64,000 bases of DNA from Magnolia sinica (taxonomy: Eukaryota > Streptophyta > Magnoliopsida > Magnoliales > Magnoliaceae), in the NCBI RefSeq assembly GCF_029962835.1, contig NC_080583.1:68433158-68497157 (forward strand). The letters are read 5' to 3'. The notes beneath the pieces are model-generated. The model was given only the letters and a program-made list of their open reading frames with translations, ran no database searches and was not told the DNA's origin. Numbering within the stretch: position 1 is the first letter of the stretch; each line of letters starts with the position of its first letter. This document shows positions 11,462 to 21,634 of the stretch, piece by piece. A program made the translations under genes and the position numbers.

Positions 11462-12600
11462 CTACCAATCAATAACAAGAACTATGTTTGACCCACACTT
11501 CCTCAACATAGAGACATGAAAAATGTTATGAACGCCAGACAATTGAGATGGCAAGGCAAGTCGATAGGCCACGACACCAACGTGCCTAGTGATCTCAAAA
11601 GGTCCTATGAATCTCGGGGCAAGCTTACCCTTCGCTCCAAATCGAACTACACCCTTCATGGGCGAGACCTTGAGATAAACATGGTCCTCTACAGCAAACT
11701 GTAAGGGACAACACCGGCGATCAGTAAAACTCTTCTGCCGGCTCTGAGCTATGCGCATCCTCTCCCTGATGAGATCGATAGCCTCTGACGTCTGCTGCAC
11801 AAGCTTAAGACCTAGGAGACGACGCTCTCCAACCTTAGTCCAACAACTCAGTGATCTGCATGGTCTGTCATATAGTACCTCAAAAGGAGACATGTCGTTA
11901 GTCGCCTAATAGCTGTTGTTGTATGTGAACTAAGCTAATCATAAATACTCATCCCAGCTACCCCCGAAATCAATCGCACAGGCCCAAAGCATATCCTCAA
12001 GGATCTGGTTGACCCTCTCGGTCTGGCCATCGATCTGTGGATGGTACGCGGTACTGAGCTACAAATCAGTCCCCATCGCTATCTGAAAGCTCCCCCAAAA
12101 TTGAGACGTGAACCTTGGGTCTCGGTCAGAAACGATCGAGACTGGAACACCATGCAGTCTCAGAATCTCCTCGATGAATAATCTCGAAAGTCAGTCCATA
12201 CACCAAATCGTACGCATCGCAAGAAAATGTGCCGACTTCGTCAGATGATCCACAACAACTTAGATGGTGTCATGATCACGCTGAGTCCTCGGTAAGCCCA
12301 TAATAAAATTTGTCGACACGTGCTCTCACTTCCATGTCAGGATGCTCAACGGCTATAATAGACCAGGGGATCTCTGATGATCGGCCTTGACACACTAGTG
12401 TGTGTCATACAAGGCCATGAAACTGGTAATCTGGCACTTTATCCCCACCCAAAAATATTGTCGCCTCATGTCATGGTACATCTTCGTCGAGCCAGGGTGG
12501 ATAGAAAACGGCGATCGATGTGCCTCGGTCATAAGATCTCTACATAACTTAGGAATATTCGGGACACATAATTGGCCTCTAAAGCGAAGTCCACCGTCTA
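11462..12600 (-). pseudogene. Integrase of gypsy element (broken)
   Basis: The C-terminal part is open at 11893-11462, with MSPFEVLYDRPCRS and KLAPRFIGPFEITRHVG typical of chromovirus integrase ends. Upstream, interrupted by stops (for example near 11910 and 12060), the core is recognisable by [13 protein letters not shown] and YHPQIDGQTERVNQ. The N-terminal zinc-binding region is degraded around 12400-12480. The enzyme would join the cDNA to host DNA; this copy cannot make a full protein. Confidence 0.8.
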
Positions 12601-12649
12601 AACTAATCTGTCAATCCGACTGACTCTCAGATGTCGCCTCCGCCATATA

Positions 12650-13260
12650 ACTCTACAATGACTCATCAACCTACTGAGCCTCGATCACCCTTACGACAAG
12701 AGAGGGTTGAATCAATAGGCTTAATAACTGCACAATAAAAGACTGGAGGCTGAACTCAAAATCATAATCTGCTATATCCTTGAGCATCCTCCACTCCTGA
12801 ATCATCATATGTGCCACCAAGCCTCGTAGTTGACGGCTGAGGGCATCTGCCACCATGTTCACCTTGCCCAGGTGGTACTGAAGATCAAAATCATAATCCT
12901 TCAGGAGCTCCATCCAGCGCCTCTGCCTCATGTTCAATTCAGACTGCGAGAAGAGGTACTTCAAGCTCTTGTGGTCAGAGAAGAGCTCGAACCTAACCCC
13001 ATAGAGATAATGCCTCTAAACCTTCAGTGTGAAGACAACAGCTCATGGACCTTGAGCTAACGAGACGCGAAGGCCACTGGTCTCCCGTGCTGCATCATGA
13101 CAACACCTAAACCAATATGTGAGGCATTGATAAATACAATAAATCCATCATTCCAAGAGGGAAGAGTGACGACAGGAGTGAATTTGAGACGGTCCTTCAA
13201 CTCCATAAATGCTCACTCGTAGGCGTCGCTCCAAACAAACTCTGTGCCCTTCTGAGTCAA
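12650..13260 (-). pseudogene. RNase H domain of gypsy polyprotein (broken)
   Basis: The open segment 12964-12671 contains [16 protein letters not shown] followed by [15 protein letters not shown], the usual end of the Ty3/gypsy RNase H with its conserved ADALSR. Upstream portions to about 13260 are present but carry stops. It follows the reverse transcriptase in the normal order. Confidence 0.8.
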
Positions 13261-13960
13261 CCTGGTCAGCGGGGCTACAATACAAGAGAAGCCCTCAATG
13301 AAATACCGGTAGTAGCCTGCCAAACCAAGAAAACTGTGGATCTCGGTCGCGCTTGTGGGCTGTCCCACTGACGCACTGCCTCAACCTTTGATGGATCCAC
13401 TGTGACACCCTCCCTCCTCACCACGTGACCGAGGAACTTCACCTCCTGCTGCCAAAACTTGCACTTCTCCAGCTTCGCATATAACTGGTGAGCATGGAGG
13501 GTCTGCAATGCAATCTCCAGATGTTGCTTGTGCTCCTCACGGGTCCTCGAATAGATCAGAATGTCATCAATGAAGATTAAAACAAACTGATCGAGATACG
13601 GATGGAAGACCTCATTCATCAACTACATAAAGACTATAGCTGCATTGGTCAGTCCGAAGGACATGACCTGAAACTCAAAATGACCATAACGCATCCTGAA
13701 AGCTATCTTCGAGATGTACTCCTCTCAGACCCGAATCTGATGATAACCAGAACGCAGGTTAATCTTCGAAAAGAACTGTACACCCTACAGCTAATCAAAT
13801 AAATCATCAATCCTAGGGAGTGGGTACTTATTCTTGATTGTGACTTTGTTAAACTTGTGATAATCCATATAGAGCCTCAATGAGCCATCCTTCTTCTTCA
13901 TGAAGAGTACTGGCGCTCCCCACGGCGAACTACTCGGACGGATAAAGCCTAACTCGTGCA
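13261..13960 (-). pseudogene. Reverse transcriptase of gypsy element (broken)
   Basis: The open segment 13622-13275 includes LIFIDDILIYSRT, the catalytic Asp pair motif of Ty3/gypsy reverse transcriptases, and CKFWQQEVKFLGHVV. The N-terminal fingers (around 13800-13930) are readable but interrupted by stops. It normally copies element RNA to DNA from the tRNA primer; the frame breaks make this copy inactive. Confidence 0.85.
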
Positions 13961-14131
13961 AGTTGTCCAACTACTTCTACACTTTCCGCAACTCCAATGG
14001 TGTCATATGACACGAGGCCTTCGAAATAGGCGCGTACCGGGCACGAGATCAATCTAAAACTTGGTGTGTCGGCGAGGCGGTAATTTCGGAATCTCTTAGA
14101 ATACAACGAAAAAATCACAAACAATCGGAAA

Positions 14132-14535
14132 CTAATCAATACAAGTGGTAACAAGCTCCTCAACGGCGCAGGACATCAAACAAGATAATGGCTCTCCTTG
14201 GGGCTTTTCAATACACTGAAACTGCGGCAAGCCTAGTATACAGAACGTGACTATCCTCGCGAAGCAGTCCAAGATGGCGTGGTACTCGACAAGCCAATCC
14301 ATGCCCAAGATAACGTAGAAATCTGACATCGGCAACACATACAAGTCGGCGGGTAAGAAAATCTCTCCCACTAACACGGGGCAAGACGAACAGAAGCGTC
14401 CTTATACTATAGTCTTCCCTAAGGGCGTCGATACGGTTAACCCCTCTCGAGCAGACTCTATCGGCAATCCAGTCGAATGGCAGAATTTCTCGAACATAAA
14501 CAAGTATGAAGCACTGGAATCAAATAAAACTCGAG
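14132..14535 (-). pseudogene. Aspartic protease of gypsy element with altered active site
   Basis: The segment 14377-14132 carries SDFYVILGMDWLVEYHA, the conserved flap-end block of retrotransposon proteases. Just upstream the active-site motif at 14507-14521 reads D-S-S-A-S, where the family has D-S/T-G-A, so the conserved Gly is replaced by Ser by a single base change. This would likely disable processing. Confidence 0.75.
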
Positions 14536-14850
14536 CGATGCATGCAGAGACTGGAAGTATACCCTCAACGACTCCTCCAGATGACTAAGGATCCTGCTGA
14601 GCCACATAAAACCTAGCTTGAGGTAGCTGGGGAGGTGTCTGTCCCCTCTGAGTGTGCTGCTGCTACTGATGTCAATGAGGCAATCAAAACTGCTGCCTCT
14701 ACTGCTGTGGCCTCGGAGGTTGGTGCTGATGCTGCTACTGAGGGGGCCTCGGTGGTGGGAGTTATTGTCGTTGCTGCTATGGGGTCTCTACTGCGGCTAT
14801 GGGGGAGGCTGTTGTGAACCCCTCGGTTGCTGCTACTATTGGGGGCGGAG

Positions 14851-14892
14851 ACACTTCCACATATGGTGCCCCATCGCAGTACACCCAAAACA
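14851..14892 (-). pseudogene. CCHC zinc knuckle of Gag
   Basis: The minus-strand translation CFGCTAMGHHMWKC fits C-X2-C-X4-H-X4-C, the nucleic-acid-binding knuckle at the end of Gag. It follows a Gln/Pro-rich low-complexity stretch at about 14600-14830 on the same strand. Confidence 0.75.
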
Positions 14893-14899
14893 GGTGCCG

Positions 14900-15860
14900 G
14901 TGAACTACCTTGGAGGTGGTGCTAGAAGTGCTGCTGGCACTCGAAAGGCTGGGCGACCTGTGTGCCTCTACTGTGGTCGACGCTGTTGGGAATCACTGGA
15001 AAGATTCTGCCCCTTCCGGTCCCTCCTCTGACCGCGATCACTCTGAGAACCAGCCCACTCAACCTCAAAAATCTGGGCCTACCGTACCACCCCCTCAAAA
15101 GTCGGGAGCTCATGCCCAATAACATGACCTCGAAGACCGTAACACAAGCCGTCCTTGAATCGACAGGCTCTCCACTCATCATCATCTACTAGATATGGTG
15201 TAAATCTGGATAACGCTACAAAATGAGACGCATACTGAGCCACTGTCATATCACCCTGCACCAGGGCCTCGAACTCTAATACTCGCTATTATTGGATGTG
15301 CTCAGAAAAATACTGTCGGTCAAACCGATTAACAAAGTCCTCCCAGGTCCACTCAAAATTAGCGCCTACTACTTGGGAGACTGATGTCCACCAGTGCTCA
15401 GCCTCCCCCCGGAAAAGGAACACAGCTAACCGGACTCGCCGCTAGGTTATACATCCCATCGTATCAAATATCTTCTCCACATCGGAGCGCCATCTCTCAA
15501 CTGCTATCAGGTCTAGCTCACCCTGAAAACGCGGGTGATCGATCTGTCGAAACTCTCGAAGAAGGGTGCTCGCGCGCTCCTGCTCTACTTGGGCCGGTGA
15601 AACAACGGGGTGCCTGCTCTACCCCTGAAGGGCGGCCATCACAGTCTGCAACATCTACTATAATTTGGAAGCACTCACAGGTATGGTCGGATCCACATCG
15701 GTCTCTGATAGAGGAACGGCATCCTTAAGCTGGGGAGTCAAAATCTCTGGTGGTGAGTGGGGATCGTAGGTGGTAGGGTGGGAGTCGCAGGTGGTGGAGC
15801 GGGAGTCTCAGGTGGTGGAGCGGGAGTCGATCAGGTCACTCTCCTGGGTGGCATGTCCTA
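14900..15860 (-). pseudogene. Gag (retrotransposon capsid) region, broken
   Basis: The segment 15261-15079 contains VAQYASHFVALSRFTPY, the hallmark end of the plant retrotransposon gag domain. Upstream the frame holds a WTWEDFVNRFDRQYF type block and a Pro-rich start near 15860, with interruptions. Gag forms the virus-like particle. Stops and shifts make it non-functional here. Confidence 0.75.
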
Positions 15861-16011
15861 CAGGAAAGAGCAAAGGTGCCTATTAACTTTAAAAACTCTC
15901 GAAAGCACGCACGTTAAGGGTTTATAATAAAAGATCGTTAGGCAATCCGAACTTAGAACTTAATCATTCATAGCAGACATGTAATGTTATTCTTAGTCAT
16001 TCCCAAGTTAT

Positions 16012-16023
16012 GCTCTGATACTA
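16012..16023 (-). other. Primer binding site (initiator tRNA-Met)
   Basis: The minus strand reads TAGTATCAGAGC just inside the 5' LTR. The usual plant initiator-Met site is TGGTATCAGAGC, so one base differs. Confidence 0.8.
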
Positions 16024-16028
16024 ACTTC

Positions 16029-17581
16029 TGTCACACCCGAAACTCAAAGATCAGGCTCACAAAATTCTCGATCGCTGAATCTGGCCCCGACAGCCTCCGT
16101 AGTACCCCATTCTCGGCTCCCAATGATCATTCGTTAGGTTCTGATCCTGGGATGCTACGAGGAGGATTTTTAAGATCAATTTGATTCATAATAAGCATAA
16201 CCAAAAGCATAACCCATAAACAACAACTAAAAACTCCATCACATTTTCACTATGGTCAAAAATTTATAAGTACAAAGCGCATAATGGGAAATACAATGAT
16301 GGTGAACAAAAAGCTCCAAGATGATCTGCTAAGTGTTCCTGCCTCAGCGCTGCTGCAGTCCAACGTCACCTGCACGCAACGGTCGTGCATAAGCTTATGG
16401 AAAGCTTAGAGGGCGGTGAAAGTATGTGTACAATGTAGTAATACAATTATGCAATATCAGAGTAATGCGGAATATGCTGATGAATCCATGAATACTATTG
16501 TCCATACCAAGGCCATGCGATGTAAGGCATGAATGATGTCGGCCATACCTAGGTCATGCGATGCGAGATGCAACTCAAGCATACGAATCCTCATCTAAGT
16601 CCAAATATCAATACAGCTCAACTCTGAAATTTCACCTAGGTCTAGTACACTCCAACCAGATTGCCGCCCCATCGCGCACAACAATGTGAGTGGAAAAGAC
16701 TTCATTATCCACCTGCCAATATCGGACAGCTCATCGTTAGTGGACCCATTCCTCCAGCTGGTCAAACTTAGCCTCCTGGTATTTGGTACTCAGTGCCCAT
16801 GCATCCACTCGGGCTAGACGTTGGAGCAACCTCTTGGTACCATAAGGGTTTAGGGACTTTCACTCAGGGATATCTATAGCACCCCATATAGAATAAGATT
16901 TTCTGTATCTAATCTTGCCAACCACGATACGCCTGTGGAGGCTACGGCCCTGAAGTCACTAGGGCGTACAGTAACCATGTCACACAATGTGAAATGCATG
17001 AATCACACTATCCAATCATGCAGCAATCCTGCGCGTATCACGTACTCATGTAGGGCAACTCCACCTATCAGGGAGCCCATAAACGATCTGCCCAAAGGCA
17101 TATGCTATGATCAGTCACTCTTCATATCAAGCATACATATGATGCGTATAAGCCTGAATCATGAAACTTTACTAAACATGTTATATGGTGATGGATTTTC
17201 TTCATAACAAAGATGGGCCTAGACGACCCACACACTACAAGTATAGGCCTAATAATGGGCCCTATGGAAAGTTATAATGTGGACATTTAACCATCATTGC
17301 TCTTACAATATGGACGTCAAACCATCATTGCTCCCAAGGCAAGACCATCAAAAGCATCATCACATAAGATCATGGTGAAATCTCACATAAAAATGGGCCT
17401 CATATACATCACATTCGGCCCACACATAGGCCTCACATACATCTCATTGGGCCTCATATACATCAAATGGGCCGAGCGAATGGGCCGATTTAAATGGGCC
17501 GATTCAAATGGGCCGAGTTGAATGGGCCAAGTCGAATGAGCCAATTCAAAAAGGCCAAACCCAACTCAACTATTTAGAAAT

Positions 17582-17616
<35 letters not shown>

Positions 17617-18362
17617 GAATCATATCAAAAGATCAACTGAACCATATCCCAGATGGAAGTGAAGATAATGACTTTCACCGTTATAAAAATTCCAGGACCC
17701 ACCATCAAGTTCATTTTCCATCCAGTCTATTGTAAGGTCACAAAGACCTGGTTGGGAGGAAAAACAAATATTAATTTAATCCAAAACTGTCGAGGTCCAA
17801 AGGACTTCAATGGTAGGCATTCATCCCTCCACTGTTTTCTATGGTGTGGTCCACCTAATAAATCTGCCTCATTTTTTGTTGTCCCAAGCCTTAAAATTAT
17901 CTTTCAAAATGGTTGGACGGTTTGGATGAAACACATGCATCATGGTGGCTCCCATAGGGATGGACAGCATAGATTGAGCACATACCTCATGGTGGGGGCC
18001 ACACTGATGGAAAGTGTGGAACACATACATCAGTGGGTCTCACGTGGGGGCCCACCATAATGTTTCCTTTCCATCTAATCTATTAATAAGGTCACACAGA
18101 CCTGGAATGAAGAGGAAAACAAATTTCATAATGATCCAAAACTTGTGTGAAATCCAAAAGGATTTCAATGGCAGACGTTCAATCCTCACTGTTTCCCTGT
18201 GATGTGGACCACCTGAGTTCCATGTATAGCTGATTTTTGGGGTGGCCCATTGCCATAAAGGGCCCCATCAAATGCATAGTGTTGATACCCAACACATATC
18301 ACAGTGGGGCCTATGAGTGGGATCCACGTCAATGTGACATTTATATATTTTGCTTTTTTTCT

Positions 18363-18433
<71 letters not shown>

Positions 18434-19388
18434 ATTTCATGATATTCCACGATTTTTCCTAAGTGGGGCCCGCGTCCGAAAATCCAACCTAACCATTGGA
18501 TTCTATGGCTCAAGACAGTCTAAATGAACCCAATATTCAACATGTTCTGATGGGTAGAAACGTTAACGTGGGTCTTAACAGATTTAAATGGTAGAATCAC
18601 TATTTTCTATACTATGGCCCGCCAGAAAATCAAATTGGCTTCATTTTTCGGCTCAACACCAAAAGGGGCTTAGAAATAGGACAGACGGTGTGGATTAAAG
18701 CCATACATCAAGGTGGGTCCTGCATGAGTGGTCCACCCCAAGGCCTTGAACCAAGCTGATATTTTTATTTTCATTTCACGTCCAGCATCCCTGGACACTG
18801 GACGGTTTAGGCACAACACATACTTAAGGTGGGCCCTGCTCAGGTGGGCCACCACATGGCTAGATGGTGTGGATAAGACATACATCATGTGGGGTACATC
18901 CGGGTGGGCCACATGGCAACATCATCACACATAAAAAAATTTAAAAAGAGAGGGAGAGAGAGAGAGAGAGCAAGGAACACGTGCGATGGAGGGCTCCACC
19001 ACTATGAGCCCTCCCTTCCATACATCCATTCGTACATTAAGTGGGTCCCAATACATGTGGGCCCACCGATCAAAATCTATGGTGGAGAACCTTTCTCCAC
19101 CAAAATGCAAGGTCTAGATAACCCTATTCATGCAAGGAAAATAAACATCATGATGGGGTCCATGAAAAATGGCCCCATCATGGAATGATCATGAGGATCT
19201 AGGTGGCATCGGAACCGCGGCGACAGCGCAGTCATTAGGGTACAAGTCTCGGGTTGAGTAGACTCGGATTTGCAAGACTCGACTTAAGATTGCGTGCAAA
19301 CGTTGGATAAAGGTCGAAGGTTGTCAGAATTTGATCAAGAGGACCGTGGGAACCTAGGAATGGTACGGACTAAGATACAGGTCTTACA
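16029..19388 (-). repeat. 5' LTR of the gypsy element (3.4 kb)
   Basis: Partner of 7061-11136, starting TGTCACACCC and ending GTCTTACA. It lacks about 620 bases at roughly 19200 (joined 'ggatctaggtggcatcgga') and about 75 near 16780. It holds (TA)n tracts at 17585-17613 and 18365-18431 and a GA tract at about 18952-18970. Non-coding. Confidence 0.88.
18365..18431. repeat. (TA)n microsatellite in 5' LTR
   Basis: A pure AT run of more than 60 bases, longer than its counterpart at 9510-9554. Tyr/Ile repeat frames here are meaningless. Confidence 0.95.
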
Positions 19389-19393
19389 CCTAA
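19389..19393. repeat. Target site duplication CCTAA (right)
   Basis: Identical to 7056-7060 and directly outside the LTR end. Confidence 0.85.
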
Positions 19394-19610
19394 GGCCTAC
19401 TGTAATGTTGATTTAGCATCCAACTCGTTGATTAGATCGTGCAGACCTAGATGAAGGGAAAAAATAAATATCAGCTTGATACAAAACTTTTGTGGCCTAA
19501 TCAGTTTTAAATAGTGGGCATTTAATCAACATTGTTTCCTATGATGTGATTTACTTAAAATTTGGATCTACCTCATTTTTTAGACTCATAACATGAAATT
19601 ATCTAAAACA
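19389..19610. repeat. M1 repeat, right half
   Basis: Continues the repeat that stops at 7060: the blocks 'gatttagcatccaac', 'gatgaaggg', 'cttgatacaaaac' and 'gatttacttaaaatttggat' occur in the same order as in undisturbed M1 units. Confidence 0.7.
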
Positions 19611-19621
19611 AGATGGATGAT

Positions 19622-20563
19622 GTCTTACATGTTCGACTTTGGTGATCTTATATTACTTGGAAAGGTAATTTAATGAACTTGCAAATGGATTTGGAAACAC
19701 TTCATTTGGGCATCATTTGATTGTCTAAAAGTGGGCGCAAAGTTACGGTGGATCGCGAATACTCACTGTGTATCGTAAGTCCAACAAAAACGGTTATAAC
19801 TCCCTTGTTACATGTCCGATTTAGGTAGTCTTATGCTCATTGGAAAGATAATTTGTTAAAATTTCAGATGAACTTAAAATCACATCATTTGGACACCATT
19901 TGATTTCCCAAAAGTGGGTCCAAATTTACTATGGATTACCAATATTCATTATAGATCACAGATCCCATGAAAATGATCATAACTCCCTCATTAAATGTCC
20001 AATTTTAGTGATCTTGTACAGCTTGGAAAGTTAATTTGATGAACTTTCAAATGAATTTAGAATTACAAAAATTTAGACATCACTTTATTGGCCAAAAGTG
20101 GGCTTAAAGTTACTATGGATCGTCAATACTGACTGTGGATCATCGATACTCACTGTGAATCACTTGTACTCATTATGGATCGTTAGTCTTACGAAAATGG
20201 TCATAACTCCCTCGTTATATTTCTGATTTGGGTGATCTTATACTCGTTGGAAAGTTAATTTGATGGACTTTCAAATATATTTCAAATCAACTTGTTTGAA
20301 AATCATTTGATTGCCCAAAACTGTTCCCAAATTTACTATGGATTGTTGATACTCACTATGTATTACCCATACTCACTCTGGATCGTCGGTCCCATGAAAA
20401 TGGTCATAACAACATCGTTACATGTCCGATTTGGGTGCTCTTATACTCATACTCATTAAAAAAATAATTTGATGATCTTTCAAATGGATTTGGAATCACC
20501 TCATTTGGATACCATTTGATTTATAAAAAGTGGGCTCAAAGTTATTATGGATCACCGATATCC
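19622..20563. repeat. Satellite-like tandem array, about 5 units of 185-225 bp
   Basis: The core 'gtcataactccctcgttaca', followed by 'cttggaaagttaatttga', 'accatttgattgccc' and 'aagttactatggatc', recurs at about 19623, 19792, 19977, 20203 and 20404. Unit length varies because a short sub-repeat 'tactcactgtggatcrtc' is expanded between units, most in the third. No coding frame. Confidence 0.8.
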
Positions 20564-21496
20564 TGTAAAATTCTGTATGAAACCCTAGTACTTCCATGAG
20601 CTGTACTGTCAGAGGACCGTACAAACCCAATAAAGTGCCCTAATTATCCTAGAATTAACAAATTTAGGAAAATTGAGACTGAATACCCATTTTTGCTAAT
20701 TGCTAGAGTTGTACACTCACTCAATTCAAAACTGAGTTCGCATATGCTTGAACTGGCCTGAGCTGCTAACCGAATAGAGCTGAGCAGAGTTTAAGATGGG
20801 GTTAGCTACTGGTCGAGTTGAGTCTAGTTGTGCTAAGCTTGACTCATGTACAGCTTAACTAATTGTGGATAGGTAGTGCCTTGAACTTAGTTAACCCAAG
20901 CACTAATTGTCAAGCACGAGAAATCTCGTGGCTTAACTTACTCTAGAAATGACCTGATTAACTAAATTATCTCTAGACCACTCGTTCGTGATCCGCTAAA
21001 CTTAAAACTATAGAAAAGTGTCCATCTTGTCAGGCTTGATGTCCATTGCGGATGTTGAGCCAAAACCGTATCAAGGATTGTTCAACTTGGGCTCACAAGC
21101 CAAGTGTGTGGAAGGTGTGAATGCCTTGGGAGACAAACTGAACTTAAGTTAAATGTTTACCCTCCACTTTTTTTCGAAGTTGTGTCTTTTCCACCATTGG
21201 AATGTGATCAAACTTAAGACATTAACTGAAGTTGATTTCTTACACATGTGTATAGCCGCGATCCCGATCGACAATCGATGGCCATAAAACATAATTAGGA
21301 CCATACTTGTTGATCGATTGCCGTATGAATGTCAAAGCGATTATATTCATTCATAGATCTCCACTATGGTCACCTATCTCATGGTATAGATTGACCCATG
21401 CACCTCTAGGTGGGCCCTAATAATGAGAAATAACCTCACATAGGGTTAATATACTTCCCACATGGCCTTTGGGACCATATGCATCACATCCAATGC

Positions 21497-21504
21497 TATA
21501 AAAG
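21497..21504 (+). promoter_or_regulatory. TATA box in LTR copy A
   Basis: TATAAAAG, followed about 35 nt downstream by ccatacgaattttt. The same pair occurs at 28257 (copy B) and 31128 (copy C). Confidence 0.55.
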
Positions 21505-21568
21505 GGTCCCCTTAGGGTAGCCCCTTGCCCCATACGAATTTTTTCCCTAAGGTGAGAAAGAGTAAAGA

Positions 21569-21581
21569 AGAGAGAGAGAGG

Positions 21582-21630
<49 letters not shown>
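21569..21630. repeat. (GA)n microsatellite
   Basis: Long GA run in the leader just after the LTR core promoter. Confidence 0.95.

Positions 21631-21634
<4 letters not shown>

Larger units (their letters stand above)
7061..19388 (-). mobile_element. Ty3/gypsy chromovirus (Tekay/Del-like), structurally complete but decayed
   Basis: A 12.3-kb LTR retrotransposon. Long terminal repeats lie at 7061-11136 and 16029-19388, both starting TGTCAC and ending CTTA(C/T)A. They are flanked by identical 5-bp target duplications CCTAA at 7056-7060 and 19389-19393. The coding order from the right LTR is gag, zinc knuckle, protease, reverse transcriptase, RNase H, integrase, chromodomain, all on the minus strand. 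The primer binding site (16012-16023) and polypurine tract (11137-11149) sit at the expected ends. All reading frames carry stops and frameshifts, so it is not autonomous. The integrase-chromodomain arrangement and very long LTRs suggest the Tekay/Del clade (inference). Confidence 0.9.

Noticed and set aside
18186..18513. Open frames with Tyr-Ile repeats at (TA)n tracts (also near 9358, 43420, 43754, 45791)
   Set aside because: Translations of microsatellites, not genes.
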